The notes beneath the pieces are model-generated. The model saw only the letters and a list, made by a program, of their open reading frames with translations. It was not told the origin of the DNA and did no database searches. Source: Bythopirellula goksoeyrii (GTDB lineage Bacteria; Planctomycetota; Planctomycetia; Pirellulales; Lacipirellulaceae). From it: 64,000 nucleotides of DNA. Shown piece after piece: positions 15,898-25,171 of the stretch. The stretch spans positions 1,338,338-1,402,337 of the forward strand of contig NZ_CP042913.1 of assembly GCF_008065115.1 (NCBI RefSeq). Reading direction: 5' to 3'. Both the position numbers and the translations under genes were made by a program. Positions within the stretch are counted from its first letter, which is position 1. Every line of letters starts with the position of its first letter.

Positions 15898-16743
15898 ATG
15901 GATCTCCCTCCCGAAGTTGAAAAAAACCGCCAAGCAATTCTTCGTTCCCCCAGTTATCGCATGGCTGAGATCGATGTCGATTTCTTGGGACGCGCTGCAC
16001 AAAGACCGATTCGGATGCAGCTTGAATTGCACAAAGTTGAGACATTGCTGCGTGAGAATAAGATTGACTCGACCGTCGTCGTGTTTGGCGGAACTCGGGT
16101 CGTGGAACGCCACATTGCGGAAGAACGACTCGCCGCAGCACGAAAGCTGCTCGACGAGAATCCTTCTGATGAGCAAGCCAAGCGTGGGTTTATCCGTGCG
16201 GAGAGTGCTTTCTCCAAGACGCGCTTTTACGAAGATGCGAGAGAATTCAGTCGCATCGTTTCGTCCTCATGCCAGAGCGATGGCAAATGCAACTTCGTGA
16301 TCGCCACCGGCGGTGGTCCTGGCGTAATGGAAGCCGCCAATCGCGGTGCCTTCGAAATTGGTGCCAAGAGCATTGGTTTCAATATCGAATTGCCTCACGA
16401 GCAAGAACCCAATCCGTACATTACACCGGAATTGTGTTTTCAGTTTAGCTATTTTGCACTGCGAAAGTTTCACTTCGTCCTGCGTGCAGCAGCACTGGTG
16501 GTTTTTCCAGGTGGGTTTGGAACTCTTGATGAACTCTTCAATACCCTCACCCTGCGGCAGACTGGCCGCATGCAGGAGATCCCGATCATTCTTTACGGGA
16601 AAGAGTATTGGGAGAACGTGATCGATTTTCAATACTTGGCCAACCAGGGGGTGGTAGCGGATGACGACCTGGAGCTCTGCTACTACGCAGATACCCCGGC
16701 AGAGGCGTGGAAGATCATCGCCGATTTTCACCATGTGAATTGA
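15898..16743 (+). CDS. LOG-family (TIGR00730) nucleotide phosphoribohydrolase-like protein
   Basis: 281 aa. The Rossmann-type fold carries both diagnostic motifs, ATGGGPGVMEAANRGA and PGGFGTLDELFNTLTLRQTG. Members (plant LOG, bacterial YgdH/PpnN relatives) hydrolyse nucleoside 5'-monophosphates to base and ribose 5-phosphate; older annotation calls them lysine decarboxylase-like. The ~100-residue N-terminal extension, before VVVFGGTRVV and including an insert rich in charged residues, makes it longer than plant LOG. Single gene; the ATG fits, ribosome-binding site weak. Substrate unknown. Confidence 0.88.
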   Translation: MDLPPEVEKNRQAILRSPSYRMAEIDVDFLGRAAQRPIRMQLELHKVETLLRENKIDSTVVVFGGTRVVERHIAEERLAAARKLLDENPSDEQAKRGFIRAESAFSKTRFYEDAREFSRIVSSSCQSDGKCNFVIATGGGPGVMEAANRGAFEIGAKSIGFNIELPHEQEPNPYITPELCFQFSYFALRKFHFVLRAAALVVFPGGFGTLDELFNTLTLRQTGRMQEIPIILYGKEYWENVIDFQYLANQGVVADDDLELCYYADTPAEAWKIIADFHHVN

Positions 16744-16881
16744 TTTTTGCTGTATTTACAGCCTATCTTAAGCCGCTGGCCATTTTCGAGCCTTGCACCC
16801 TGGCTACTCGCTGGGATAATTACCCAGACTCCCTAGAAGTGATAGGTTAGAGTCGAGGCAATCTCCCACCCCACCCCAGCG

Positions 16882-18135
16882 ATGAATTTCATGAGTTCCC
16901 CAGTCAAGCTTTCTTTGCGTACGTTCTCCAAATCCCTGTTGCATTTTTGCGCTGTAGCGATGGTTGCATCGATCTCACCATTTGTATCTGCCCAAGATTC
17001 GACTGTCGCAGTCGTTGGCGATGAGAACGCCGAATCGATCCCTTTGCCGGCTGAGGCTCAAACTGCCGAAGCTCTGTTCGAATTCATGGACGGACTGGGG
17101 GAAATGGAGCCCGAAGGCAAGAGCGATGAAGAAGTGATAGTTCATCAGAAGACAATCTTTCGCACCGTGCTGAATGCCGCGAATAAGATTCTGTCTATGG
17201 AGATCGCCAACGATCAGGCGATGGAAGCCAGCTTCTACAAGTTGCAAGCTTTGCAATATCTGCGCGATCTAGGTGAACCAGATGCCGCTGAACAGTTCGG
17301 CCAAGCCATTCAAGCCGCACTTGCCGACCAACGTTCAGAGGTCAATGAGATCGGGATGAAGTTCAATATCGAACAGGGTCTAAGCAGGTGGGGCCAACTC
17401 GATGAAGCACAGCGAAACGGAGTCGTTGACACTCTCATTCAATTCGTCAGCCGGGGAACGCCTGATGGCAATAAGCTACAGATGGTGATGTCGGTCGTCG
17501 ATTACCTAGGCGACTCCGGTGGGGCGGCTCAAGCCAAGAAACTGTTGGATGCAACCATCCCACTCTACAAGAACGACACCGATCCCGAGATGCAGCAGGT
17601 CGTAACGATGTTAGAAGGAATCGCGCGGCGAATGGGACTTCCGGGCAACCCCATCAAAGTCGAAGGCACTTTACTCGATGGCTCGGAGATCGACTGGGCC
17701 AGCTATCGGGGAAAAGTTGTACTCGTAGATTTCTGGGCAACCTGGTGCGGCCCCTGTCGGGCTGAAGTTCCCAATGTGCTCAAACTCTATGAAGCCTACC
17801 ACGACCAGGGATTCGACGTAGTCGGAATTAGCCTCGATGAAAAGCGTGAGCAAGCCGAAAGTTACATCCAACAGAACAACATCCCTTGGGTCACCATCTT
17901 CAGCGAAGATGAATCTGAGCGTGGCTGGGAGCAGCCTTTGGCAGTCTACTACGGAATCACCGGCATTCCCCGTGCGATTCTGGTTGACCAACAAGGGAAT
18001 GTGGTTAGTATGCTCGCACGTGGGGCCAATCTGGAACGCGAACTTCGCAAGTTGCTCGGAGAGCCTCAGGCAAGTGCAGAAGATCCACAAGAGGGCCAAT
18101 CCATCGAGGTCGCCAAACCCGTGGTGAGTGAGTAA
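16882..18135 (+). CDS. Secreted TlpA-like thioredoxin-fold protein
   Basis: 417 aa. Signal peptide within the first 40 residues (LLHFCAVAMVASISPFVSAQ). A helical, TPR-like middle region (about 60-255) is followed by a TlpA/ResA-type thioredoxin domain. The redox motif WCGPC places C289 and C292 after VVLVDFWAT; cis-proline lies in TGIPRAILVD. Such proteins reduce or isomerise disulphides of exported proteins, or serve cytochrome maturation. An acidic, low-complexity tail follows. The ATG at 16882 or the one at 16891 may start it. Monocistronic by spacing; the 268 bp downstream show no gene. Confidence 0.9.
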   Translation: MNFMSSPVKLSLRTFSKSLLHFCAVAMVASISPFVSAQDSTVAVVGDENAESIPLPAEAQTAEALFEFMDGLGEMEPEGKSDEEVIVHQKTIFRTVLNAANKILSMEIANDQAMEASFYKLQALQYLRDLGEPDAAEQFGQAIQAALADQRSEVNEIGMKFNIEQGLSRWGQLDEAQRNGVVDTLIQFVSRGTPDGNKLQMVMSVVDYLGDSGGAAQAKKLLDATIPLYKNDTDPEMQQVVTMLEGIARRMGLPGNPIKVEGTLLDGSEIDWASYRGKVVLVDFWATWCGPCRAEVPNVLKLYEAYHDQGFDVVGISLDEKREQAESYIQQNNIPWVTIFSEDESERGWEQPLAVYYGITGIPRAILVDQQGNVVSMLARGANLERELRKLLGEPQASAEDPQEGQSIEVAKPVVSE

Positions 18136-18403
18136 ACTTAGAGTCAATTAATAGCTAGCACCTGAACCTGGTGATAGTTTTCACGACGGCTCTCAGCTCA
18201 ATCACAACGCAGCATGGGCGACACTTCCGACAAGATCGTACCCCGAGTCTACTTTGGGTGCTCGCCAAACCTTGGATATATCAAAGTGTTTGTTGAGTAG
18301 TGATCTCTAAAGGGCCTTCTTGTGGCAACAGTTGTACAGCCCACTGGCCTGCTTTCGCATTCAGTTGCTTGATTTCCTGTTGTTTCACTCGGATAATCGG
18401 GAG

Positions 18404-19012
18404 ATGGGAATCGCTTCTCTAAAACATGGCTCTCAACTTATGCGCATCGGGGCATCATTGATCGAGTTGTTAGTTGTGTTGTTCATAATTGGCATCATGA
18501 TGAGTCTCTTGCTGCCGGCGTTGCAGAACGCTCGTAATAGCGCTCAAGATAAGGTTTGCCAGAATAATATCTATCAACTACATGTTGCATTGTCTCGTTA
18601 CATTGACGCCAAAAGAATGTTTCCCGATCCCCATCGTTGGCCGGTAGACACTTTGAAGTGGATGGAACAGCGCCCCTTGGCAGATCTAATGAAGGACAAT
18701 TACGATCCGAACGCCGTGTTTCCCCGCCCTCCTCTGTTGCGCTGCCCAATGCAAGAGGAATTTCCCAGCCGAGTGGCAACCGTTGATGTCTGCCACTATG
18801 TGCTCACCGTCACACGCAATCCCAGCGGGAAACCCGAAGGGCCGAGGTGGGAAATTCACGATCGCCAATTGCTCGACGATAACATTTCCGAAGAGCCTTG
18901 GTACATCGGCCCGGAGATTTCGCATCTTGCTCAGCAGCGAATCTTTACAAGCAAAGAAGGGCCTCATACATCTGGGTTATTTATGACTCGGTATGGGCTT
19001 ATGCCTCAGTAG
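18404..19012 (+). CDS. Type II secretion/pilin-like pseudopilin
   Basis: 202 aa from ATG 18404; a start at ATG 18440 (MRIGASLIELL) is equally possible, and the frame is open from 18320. The prepilin signature is clear: G|ASLIELLVVLFIIGIM, with Glu at +5 and a long hydrophobic helix, so a prepilin peptidase should cut after Gly. The following NARNSAQDKVCQNNIYQLHVAL segment is like the planctomycete DUF1559 family (ARE-A-R-x-x-C-x-NNLKQ), but the protein is shorter and lacks the usual DUF1559 C-terminus. Probably a surface or secretion-system subunit; no other pilus gene is near. Confidence 0.78.
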   Translation: MGIASLKHGSQLMRIGASLIELLVVLFIIGIMMSLLLPALQNARNSAQDKVCQNNIYQLHVALSRYIDAKRMFPDPHRWPVDTLKWMEQRPLADLMKDNYDPNAVFPRPPLLRCPMQEEFPSRVATVDVCHYVLTVTRNPSGKPEGPRWEIHDRQLLDDNISEEPWYIGPEISHLAQQRIFTSKEGPHTSGLFMTRYGLMPQ

Positions 19013-19177
19013 TTGATATTCCTGTAGGGCCTAAGCATATACCTGGGTTGTCTAAATGCGATTTCTTATTCTGCGCTCGAGACGCGTCATTCGAGCCTAG
19101 TCGCTGTGAGTTGATTTGCTAAAATGGCTGGCACAATTTCTGTTCGTCTCTCCTTAAGGATCTAACTGGTATTTCTC

Positions 19178-20341
19178 ATGTCCCAAAAGCCTCTCAACGT
19201 GGCCCTTATCGGCTATAAATTCATGGGCAAAGCCCATAGCCAGGCCTGGCGCACGGTCGGCCGTTTTTTTGATCTCGATCTCGATCCTGTGATGAAGGTG
19301 GTCTGCGGCCGAGATGCGAAGGCGGTGGCTGAGTTTGCTGACCGCTGGGGTTGGGAAGACTCGTCAGCAGATTGGGAAGAAGTCGTGAAACGCGACGATG
19401 TCGATGTAGTTGATATCTCGACACCAGGTAGCACTCACGCAGAAATCAGTATCGCTGCTGCACAAGCAGGCAAGCATGTCTTTTGCGAAAAACCTTTGAC
19501 ATTCACTGTGGCCGAGGGAAAGAAGATGCTGGCTGCTGTCCGTGAGGCGGGCGTGAAGCACATGGTTAATTTCAACTATCGGCTTTGCCCAGCAGTTTCG
19601 CTTGCCAAACAGATGATCGACAGTGGGTCTATTGGCGAGGTTCGCCACATTCGGTGCACCTATTTACAAGATTGGCTTGTGGATCCTGAGTTCCCCATGA
19701 ACTGGCGTCTCCGCCAAGAGGCCGCCGGATCGGGAGCCCACGGCGATTTAGGGGCTCACTCTATAGATCTTGCACGCTTCCTGGTAGGCGAAATTGGTGA
19801 AGTAGTCGGCACGAAGAAGACCTTTATCAAGGAGCGTCCGGCAGAAGGGACCTCCTCGGGGCTAACGGCACAAGCCGGCGAGGGGACCGAAAAGGTAACG
19901 GTCGACGATGCATCGTTGTTCCTGGCAAAATTCACCAATGGCGCTTTGGGTTCGTTCGAGGCAACTCGCTTGGCTCCAGGTCGAAAGAACTTTAATCGTT
20001 TCGAAATCAATGGCAGTGCAGGTTCACTCGTGTGGTGTTTTGAAGAGTTGAACTGTCTCGATTTCTATTCCACTGCCGATCCAAGTACTCAGCAAGGCTT
20101 CCGCCGAATCATTGCCACCGAAGGTGATCATCCCTACGCTGGCAACTGGTGGCCACCCGGGCACATGCTCGGCTACGACCATGGGTTCACCCACGCGGCA
20201 TACAACCTTACTCAGTCGATTGCCAAGGACAAGCCTTGTGTGCCAGACTTTCGAGATGGAGCCCAATGCGTTGCCGTTTTGGAAGCGGTCGATGCCTCGA
20301 TCGAGTCAAGCAGCTGGGCAAAAGTAGAAATGATCGATTGA
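19178..20341 (+). CDS. Gfo/Idh/MocA-family oxidoreductase 1
   Basis: 387 aa. N-terminal Rossmann domain (NVALIGYKFMGKAHSQAWR), the signature CEKPLTF whose Lys-Pro contacts NAD(P) and substrate, and a C-terminal alpha/beta substrate domain with GAHGDLGAHSIDLARFLVG. The family oxidises or reduces sugars and inositols; planctomycetes encode many copies. The exact substrate is not predictable. It is followed at 49 bp by a second member, so the two probably form an operon acting on related sugar-type compounds. Confidence 0.92.
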   Translation: MSQKPLNVALIGYKFMGKAHSQAWRTVGRFFDLDLDPVMKVVCGRDAKAVAEFADRWGWEDSSADWEEVVKRDDVDVVDISTPGSTHAEISIAAAQAGKHVFCEKPLTFTVAEGKKMLAAVREAGVKHMVNFNYRLCPAVSLAKQMIDSGSIGEVRHIRCTYLQDWLVDPEFPMNWRLRQEAAGSGAHGDLGAHSIDLARFLVGEIGEVVGTKKTFIKERPAEGTSSGLTAQAGEGTEKVTVDDASLFLAKFTNGALGSFEATRLAPGRKNFNRFEINGSAGSLVWCFEELNCLDFYSTADPSTQQGFRRIIATEGDHPYAGNWWPPGHMLGYDHGFTHAAYNLTQSIAKDKPCVPDFRDGAQCVAVLEAVDASIESSSWAKVEMID

Positions 20342-20390
20342 ACTGTGTAAGAAACAAGTAGTCTTTTACTAATTCAACACAAGTGAAAAC

Positions 20391-21542
20391 ATGAATCAAA
20401 TCAAAGCAGGTATCATCGGCACTGGTTTCATTGGCCCCGCACATGTTGAAGCACTTCGGCGCTTAGGCTACGTGGAAGTCGCGGCAGTTGCTGAGCGAGA
20501 CGCCGATCTCGCTCAAACGAAGGCGGAAGAACTCTCAATTCCCAAAGCCTATGGTGACTATCACGAGTTGCTTGCCGATCCCGAGATTCAAGTCGTTCAT
20601 AACTGCACACCGAATCATCTCCATTTCGAGGTGAATCGCGATATCCTTGCCGCCGGCAAGCACGTCGTCTCCGAAAAACCGCTCGCGATGAATTCCACCG
20701 AGTCCCGTGAATTGGTGAAGCTAGCCGAAGCCGCCGGAGTCGTGAATGCGATCGATTTCAATTACCGCTATATGCCCCTGGTGCAGCAGGCCCGGCTTAT
20801 GTGTCAGGCCTCCGACGAAGTCGGACGGATTCTCGCAGTCCATGGTTCGTACTTACAGGATTGGCTGCTGAAAGAAACGGACTGGAACTGGCGGCTCGTT
20901 CCTGAGATGAGCGGTGACTCGCGAGCGGTAGCTGACATCGGCTCGCACTGGTGTGATCTGATTCAATTCATCACTGGACAAAAAATTGTGCGGGTCATGG
21001 CCGACCTGGTCACGATTCACCCTTCACGCAAGCGTCCCAAAGTAGAGGTCGAGACCTATGCCGGGAAGGTTTTGCAGCCCGAGGATATGGAAGATGTTCC
21101 GGTCAACACTGAAGACTATGCTTCGATACTTCTAGAGTTCGACTCGGGGATGCATGGTGTGTTGACTGTCAATCAGTGCGCCGCCGGTAGAAAGAATCGT
21201 CTCTACTTTGAAATCGATGGTAGCAACAGTGCGTTGTCGTGGAATCAAGAACGGCCAAACGAGTTGTGGGTTGGTCGACGCGATGGACCCAACCAGACGA
21301 TCATGAAGGACCCTAGTTTGCTCTATCCTGAAGCACGCCAATATGCCCACTACCCCGGTGGGCACAATGAAGCCTATCCCGATGGACCGAAGAACCTCTT
21401 CCGCAATGTATACGGTTTCATCGCCGGCACGAGACCTGGTGGCGACTTCGCCACGTTTATCGATGGTCACAACGAGATTGCTATCTGTGACGCGGTTCTC
21501 AAGAGTGGCCGCGAAAAGCAATGGGTCAACGTGGAGTATTGA
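20391..21542 (+). CDS. Gfo/Idh/MocA-family oxidoreductase 2
   Basis: 383 aa with the same architecture as its upstream neighbour: AGIIGTGFIGPAHVEALRRLG at the NAD(P) site (quoted without its first residue it is the GxGxxG loop), SEKPLAMNS and GSHWCDLIQFITGQ. Both proteins share a YLQDWL segment and AAGRKN/APGRKN, which supports an origin by tandem duplication followed by divergence. Substrate unknown. Operon with 19178. Confidence 0.92.
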   Translation: MNQIKAGIIGTGFIGPAHVEALRRLGYVEVAAVAERDADLAQTKAEELSIPKAYGDYHELLADPEIQVVHNCTPNHLHFEVNRDILAAGKHVVSEKPLAMNSTESRELVKLAEAAGVVNAIDFNYRYMPLVQQARLMCQASDEVGRILAVHGSYLQDWLLKETDWNWRLVPEMSGDSRAVADIGSHWCDLIQFITGQKIVRVMADLVTIHPSRKRPKVEVETYAGKVLQPEDMEDVPVNTEDYASILLEFDSGMHGVLTVNQCAAGRKNRLYFEIDGSNSALSWNQERPNELWVGRRDGPNQTIMKDPSLLYPEARQYAHYPGGHNEAYPDGPKNLFRNVYGFIAGTRPGGDFATFIDGHNEIAICDAVLKSGREKQWVNVEY

Positions 21543-21745
21543 GCGGATCCGATTCTTCTCCAAAACCGACCAACCGCTACAATCCCCCCGGCTTATCTTC
21601 CCCGCTTGCACTGTGAGTCAATGCTTTCACATTCAGTATGATTCCTACTGCAATGTGATCGACATTGCCGTAAAATAAACGGTATACCACAATCGCGGTT
21701 GTTATCTGCTCGGCGAAATGCCGTGCGCCCTAAGGAATCCTGATC

Positions 21746-23383
21746 ATGGCGAAACTGGCTACTTGCCCTGGCTGCACGACTCAACTTGCATTGCCAGAAG
21801 AAGCAACGCTCAGCGACGAAGCCCGCTGTCCGCGATGCGGGGATGAGTTTCCCTTGATGGAAGTAGTACAGTTTTCCATTCCAACCGCCGAACTGATTCC
21901 AGCCAGTGAGCGAAGCCCTTCGAGTGAGATTGCCGAATGGGCAGCGAAAACCATGGAGCTAGGTCTGGATCAGGATAACCAGTCGGTGGAAGAAACGATT
22001 GACGCAGCTGGATCCGGAGATGGCGAAATTGAACCTCCCGCGTCCGAGGTTCCCGATGCCAACCTAACAACGACTCTTTCCGATTGGGAAGCCCGGCTCA
22101 AGCGTGCCATCTCCGATACAGAGTCGGCAGAAGCAGATGATCCTGCGAGCGAAAGTGATGACCAGGCGTCATCTGTGGAGCCTCTTCAAACAGAGACGAA
22201 GCTGAGTGACACCCTCAAGGATTTCTCATTTCCCCACGAAGATCTTGAGCCTGTTAGCCGCGACGCGCCGCTGAGTCCTGCTCAGCAAAGTGGAGCGCGC
22301 GATGCCCCGGAACCATCTTCCGCTTCTTGGGCAGAAGTGGAAGCCGATGAGTTCGAGTTCGATTCGGCCGAGCCGACGGTCAAGACGATGGCGGATTCGA
22401 CGATTGCCAACTATGCTGTTCCCTCTGAGCCGGAGGTAGAAATCGCCATATCGAACTCGACGGAGCCTCGCAAGAAGAATTCCCGCAGCTTTGTACGTAC
22501 TCTGCTTAGCGCAAGTTTAGGAGTCATTGGCATACCATTGGGACTCTATGCACTGCTGTGGATCAAGGGCCCAGCGGCCGATGTAGCCCACTTGGCCGAC
22601 TATCTGCCTAGTTTCATGTTGCCAGCTTCAATGCAATCAACGGTGCCTCACTCGGAACAGAACGCAACCGCGTTGGCTCTTGAGGAATCGGTTCCCTTGC
22701 CATCTGGGGATAACCATGCATTGCCACCAATAGTAGCCGACCCTGAAGTCCAGCCCGCTGCGGCAGAAGCACCAGTTTACAATGGACCTCGATTTGAATT
22801 GGTTGAAAGCGAAGACTTCAGCCAATTGATGACTGCCGCCGCTCAAGCCGCGCCCGAGTTAACTACTGGAACTCTCGCCGAGGATGCGAACAACAGACGA
22901 AAAGGGAATGCCTATATGGCACTCTGCCGGTTGGCCGACAAGTGTTCGTTCATGAATCAACCCGGGCTCTCCGATATGGACGCCGATCATGCTACAGAGG
23001 CGCAGGAGTTGCTAGAATCGGTCCTTTCCGATTCCGAAGTTCTGGTGGACTTATCGCATATAGCGGGAACTTGGTGGAAATTCAAGGCGCGCCCTTCGTC
23101 AGGAATAGTATTTACGGGACGTGTTGAGCATGTCGAAAATACGCCGATCGGAGCGCTCGCTGAGGTCCAATTGGGAGAAACGGGAGCGGTCGTCCCCGTT
23201 CTCGTGGGCGGGCAGGCACCGCACCTTGGCGGCCAAATTGGCGTCGTCGGCAGCATCGTGAATGATCCTTCCTCCAGTATTCCCGCCCTCTCAGAGCTTT
23301 CAGAACCTATCGTGGTGGCTCATTTCTCAGTTCCCCTCGCTGGAACTTTCGCCAGCGATGCGTTTCCAACCGAGGCAAATTAG
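21746..23383 (+). CDS. Zinc-ribbon membrane protein of unknown function with a repeat-derived insert
   Basis: 545 aa. The N-terminal zinc ribbon reads CPGC (residues 7-10) and CPRCGDEF (about 28-34), as in the planctomycete MJ0042-like fingers. A long acidic, disordered stretch (to about 245) follows, then a transmembrane helix (LLSASLGVIGIPLGLYALLWI), then an extracytoplasmic C-terminal half without a recognised domain. In the disordered part, codons from 22253 to about 22305 (SRDAPLSPAQQSGARDAP) derive from a dispersed palindromic repeat also present at 9815. The ATG at 21746 lies 200 bp after the oxidoreductase pair. A sensor or envelope role is only a guess. Confidence 0.8.
   Translation: MAKLATCPGCTTQLALPEEATLSDEARCPRCGDEFPLMEVVQFSIPTAELIPASERSPSSEIAEWAAKTMELGLDQDNQSVEETIDAAGSGDGEIEPPASEVPDANLTTTLSDWEARLKRAISDTESAEADDPASESDDQASSVEPLQTETKLSDTLKDFSFPHEDLEPVSRDAPLSPAQQSGARDAPEPSSASWAEVEADEFEFDSAEPTVKTMADSTIANYAVPSEPEVEIAISNSTEPRKKNSRSFVRTLLSASLGVIGIPLGLYALLWIKGPAADVAHLADYLPSFMLPASMQSTVPHSEQNATALALEESVPLPSGDNHALPPIVADPEVQPAAAEAPVYNGPRFELVESEDFSQLMTAAAQAAPELTTGTLAEDANNRRKGNAYMALCRLADKCSFMNQPGLSDMDADHATEAQELLESVLSDSEVLVDLSHIAGTWWKFKARPSSGIVFTGRVEHVENTPIGALAEVQLGETGAVVPVLVGGQAPHLGGQIGVVGSIVNDPSSSIPALSELSEPIVVAHFSVPLAGTFASDAFPTEAN
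22253..22305 (+). repeat. GTTAGCCRCGAYGCGC-family repeat inside a coding sequence
   Basis: GTTAGCCGCGACGCGC, hairpin GCTGAG-tcctg-CTCAGC, then AAAGTGGAGCGCGCGATG. The same blocks in the same order occur at 9815-9864 in non-coding DNA. Here the frame stays open, giving an in-frame insert in a disordered region. Confidence 0.8.
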
Positions 23384-23571
23384 CCGGGTAGAACCACTCC
23401 AACCAGATTGGTAGACGTTTTCCCGTTGGCTAAAATGGGAAAGCTACACAGTATGCTACTATTGAGTTCCGGGGATTTATGCCACAATCGGCCAAACCGC
23501 AGTGTAAATCGCAAGACCACTGTGGCTGGTAAAGAAACCATTTCACCTAGAAGCCCGCACCTTGAGTCGCC

Positions 23572-24780
23572 ATGAAAGTTGCTGTTCTCCGAGAAACCTG
23601 TCCTGGTGAAAATCGTGTAGCGCTAGTTCCTGACCTGCTTCCTCCACTCACAAAGGCGGGATGGCAGGTACTCGTGGAAGCGGGGGCAGGCGTAGCTGCT
23701 GGTTTCACCGACTCCGCCTACCAAGCAAAGGGTGCAGAGATCGTAGCCGACCGTCAGGCAGCCTTTGCCCAGACTGATGTGGTTTTGCAGGTTCGCTGCT
23801 TGGGGGCGAATCCTGAGGCTGGTCGAGCTGACTTGGATTTAATTCGTCGGGGGCAGGTGCTCATCGGCACTTGCGATCCGCTTGGCAATCCCCAAGCGAT
23901 TCAAGAACTTGCCGAGCGCGGTGCCGTTCTATTTGCCATGGAGTTGATCCCCCGCATTACGCGGGCGCAGAGTATGGATGTGCTCTCGTCGATGGCTACC
24001 ATCGCGGGATACAAAGCGGTGATCCAGGCAGCCGACCACTTGCCAAAAATGTTCCCCATGCTCATGACTGCTGCAGGTACATTGGTTGCATCTAAGGTGC
24101 TGGTCATTGGTGCCGGTGTGGCGGGACTGCAAGCAATCGCCTCGGCCCGTCGCTTGGGTGCCATTGTGCAAGCCTACGACGTGCGGCCCGTGGTGAAGGA
24201 ACAAATCGAGAGTTTGGGTGCGAAGTTTGTCGAGCTGAATCTTGATACGGCTGGCTCTGAAGACAAAGGGGGCTATGCCAAAGAACTCAGCGAAGATCAG
24301 GTCCGTCGCCAACAGGAGCAACTCGCCGATGTGATCGCTGATTGCGATGTGTGCATCAGCACGGCTGCGATTCCCGGTCGACCCTCCCCCCTGCTGATTA
24401 CCGAGAACGCAGTCCAGCGGATGCGACCAGGATCGGTGATCGTGGACCTGGCAGCGGAAAGAGGTGGCAACTGCTGTCTTTCGCAAGCAGACCAAACGGT
24501 TGTGGAGCATGGCGTGACCATTCTGGGCCCCACGAATCTCCCGGCAGGTGTTCCCCAACATGCCAGCCAGATGTATGCCAAGAACATGGTTACTTTCCTT
24601 CTGCTCATGACGAAAGAGGGAGAACTGGAGATTGACCTCAAAGATGAGATTATCCGCGACACACTCGTTGCCAAAGATGGCCAGGTCCAGAACAGTCGCC
24701 TCCGCGAGATGCTCGGACAAGAGCCGCTTGTGTTACCCCCAGCCGAACCTCCTGTCGATCATTTAGCAGGCGAATCATAG
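23572..24780 (+). CDS. pntAA: NAD(P) transhydrogenase subunit alpha part 1
   Basis: 402 aa. This is the soluble NAD(H)-binding domain I of proton-translocating transhydrogenase, which couples the proton gradient to NADPH formation from NADH. Seen: RETCPGENRVALVPD at the start, the RQD-loop region, the Rossmann motif VIGAGVAGLQAIASARRLGA, and the KEQIESLGAKFVEL segment. The membrane part is on the next gene, so this is the split three-gene form. First gene of the operon pntAA-pntAB-pntB. Confidence 0.95.
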   Translation: MKVAVLRETCPGENRVALVPDLLPPLTKAGWQVLVEAGAGVAAGFTDSAYQAKGAEIVADRQAAFAQTDVVLQVRCLGANPEAGRADLDLIRRGQVLIGTCDPLGNPQAIQELAERGAVLFAMELIPRITRAQSMDVLSSMATIAGYKAVIQAADHLPKMFPMLMTAAGTLVASKVLVIGAGVAGLQAIASARRLGAIVQAYDVRPVVKEQIESLGAKFVELNLDTAGSEDKGGYAKELSEDQVRRQQEQLADVIADCDVCISTAAIPGRPSPLLITENAVQRMRPGSVIVDLAAERGGNCCLSQADQTVVEHGVTILGPTNLPAGVPQHASQMYAKNMVTFLLLMTKEGELEIDLKDEIIRDTLVAKDGQVQNSRLREMLGQEPLVLPPAEPPVDHLAGES

Positions 24781-24873
24781 CGAGTGGGTAGTAAAGATTC
24801 TCCGGTCGCAAACGCTTACGGCTCGCCAGTTACTTGCAACCAACCACTGTTCTCTAACTACTGACAACTTCCC

Positions 24874-25143
24874 ATGGATATCATCACTGGACTCACTATC
24901 TTTGTTCTCGCCGTCTTTGTTGGCGTCGAAGTTATCACCAAGGTGCCCCCGACACTACACACGCCACTCATGAGTGGATCGAATGCGATTAGTGGCATCA
25001 CGCTTGTCGGTGCCCTCTTAGCCGGAGAAGGGGTCTTAGGCGGTATACTCGGATTTCTAGCCATCGTATTTGCCACGACCAACGTCATCGGTGGCTTTCT
25101 AGTTACCCATCGCATGCTCTCGATGTTCAAGAAGAAGAAATAA
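24874..25143 (+). CDS. pntAB: NAD(P) transhydrogenase subunit alpha part 2 (membrane)
   Basis: 89 aa with three membrane helices: ITGLTIFVLAVFVGVEVI, ISGITLVGALLAGEGVLGG and GFLAIVFATTNVIGGFLV, ending in KKKK. The SGSNAISGI loop is the family hallmark. It forms part of the proton channel (domain II) together with PntB. It lies 93 bp after pntAA and 28 bp before pntB. Confidence 0.94.
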   Translation: MDIITGLTIFVLAVFVGVEVITKVPPTLHTPLMSGSNAISGITLVGALLAGEGVLGGILGFLAIVFATTNVIGGFLVTHRMLSMFKKKK

Positions 25144-25171
25144 TCCATTCCCAAGTTAAGGGCGCACCGTA

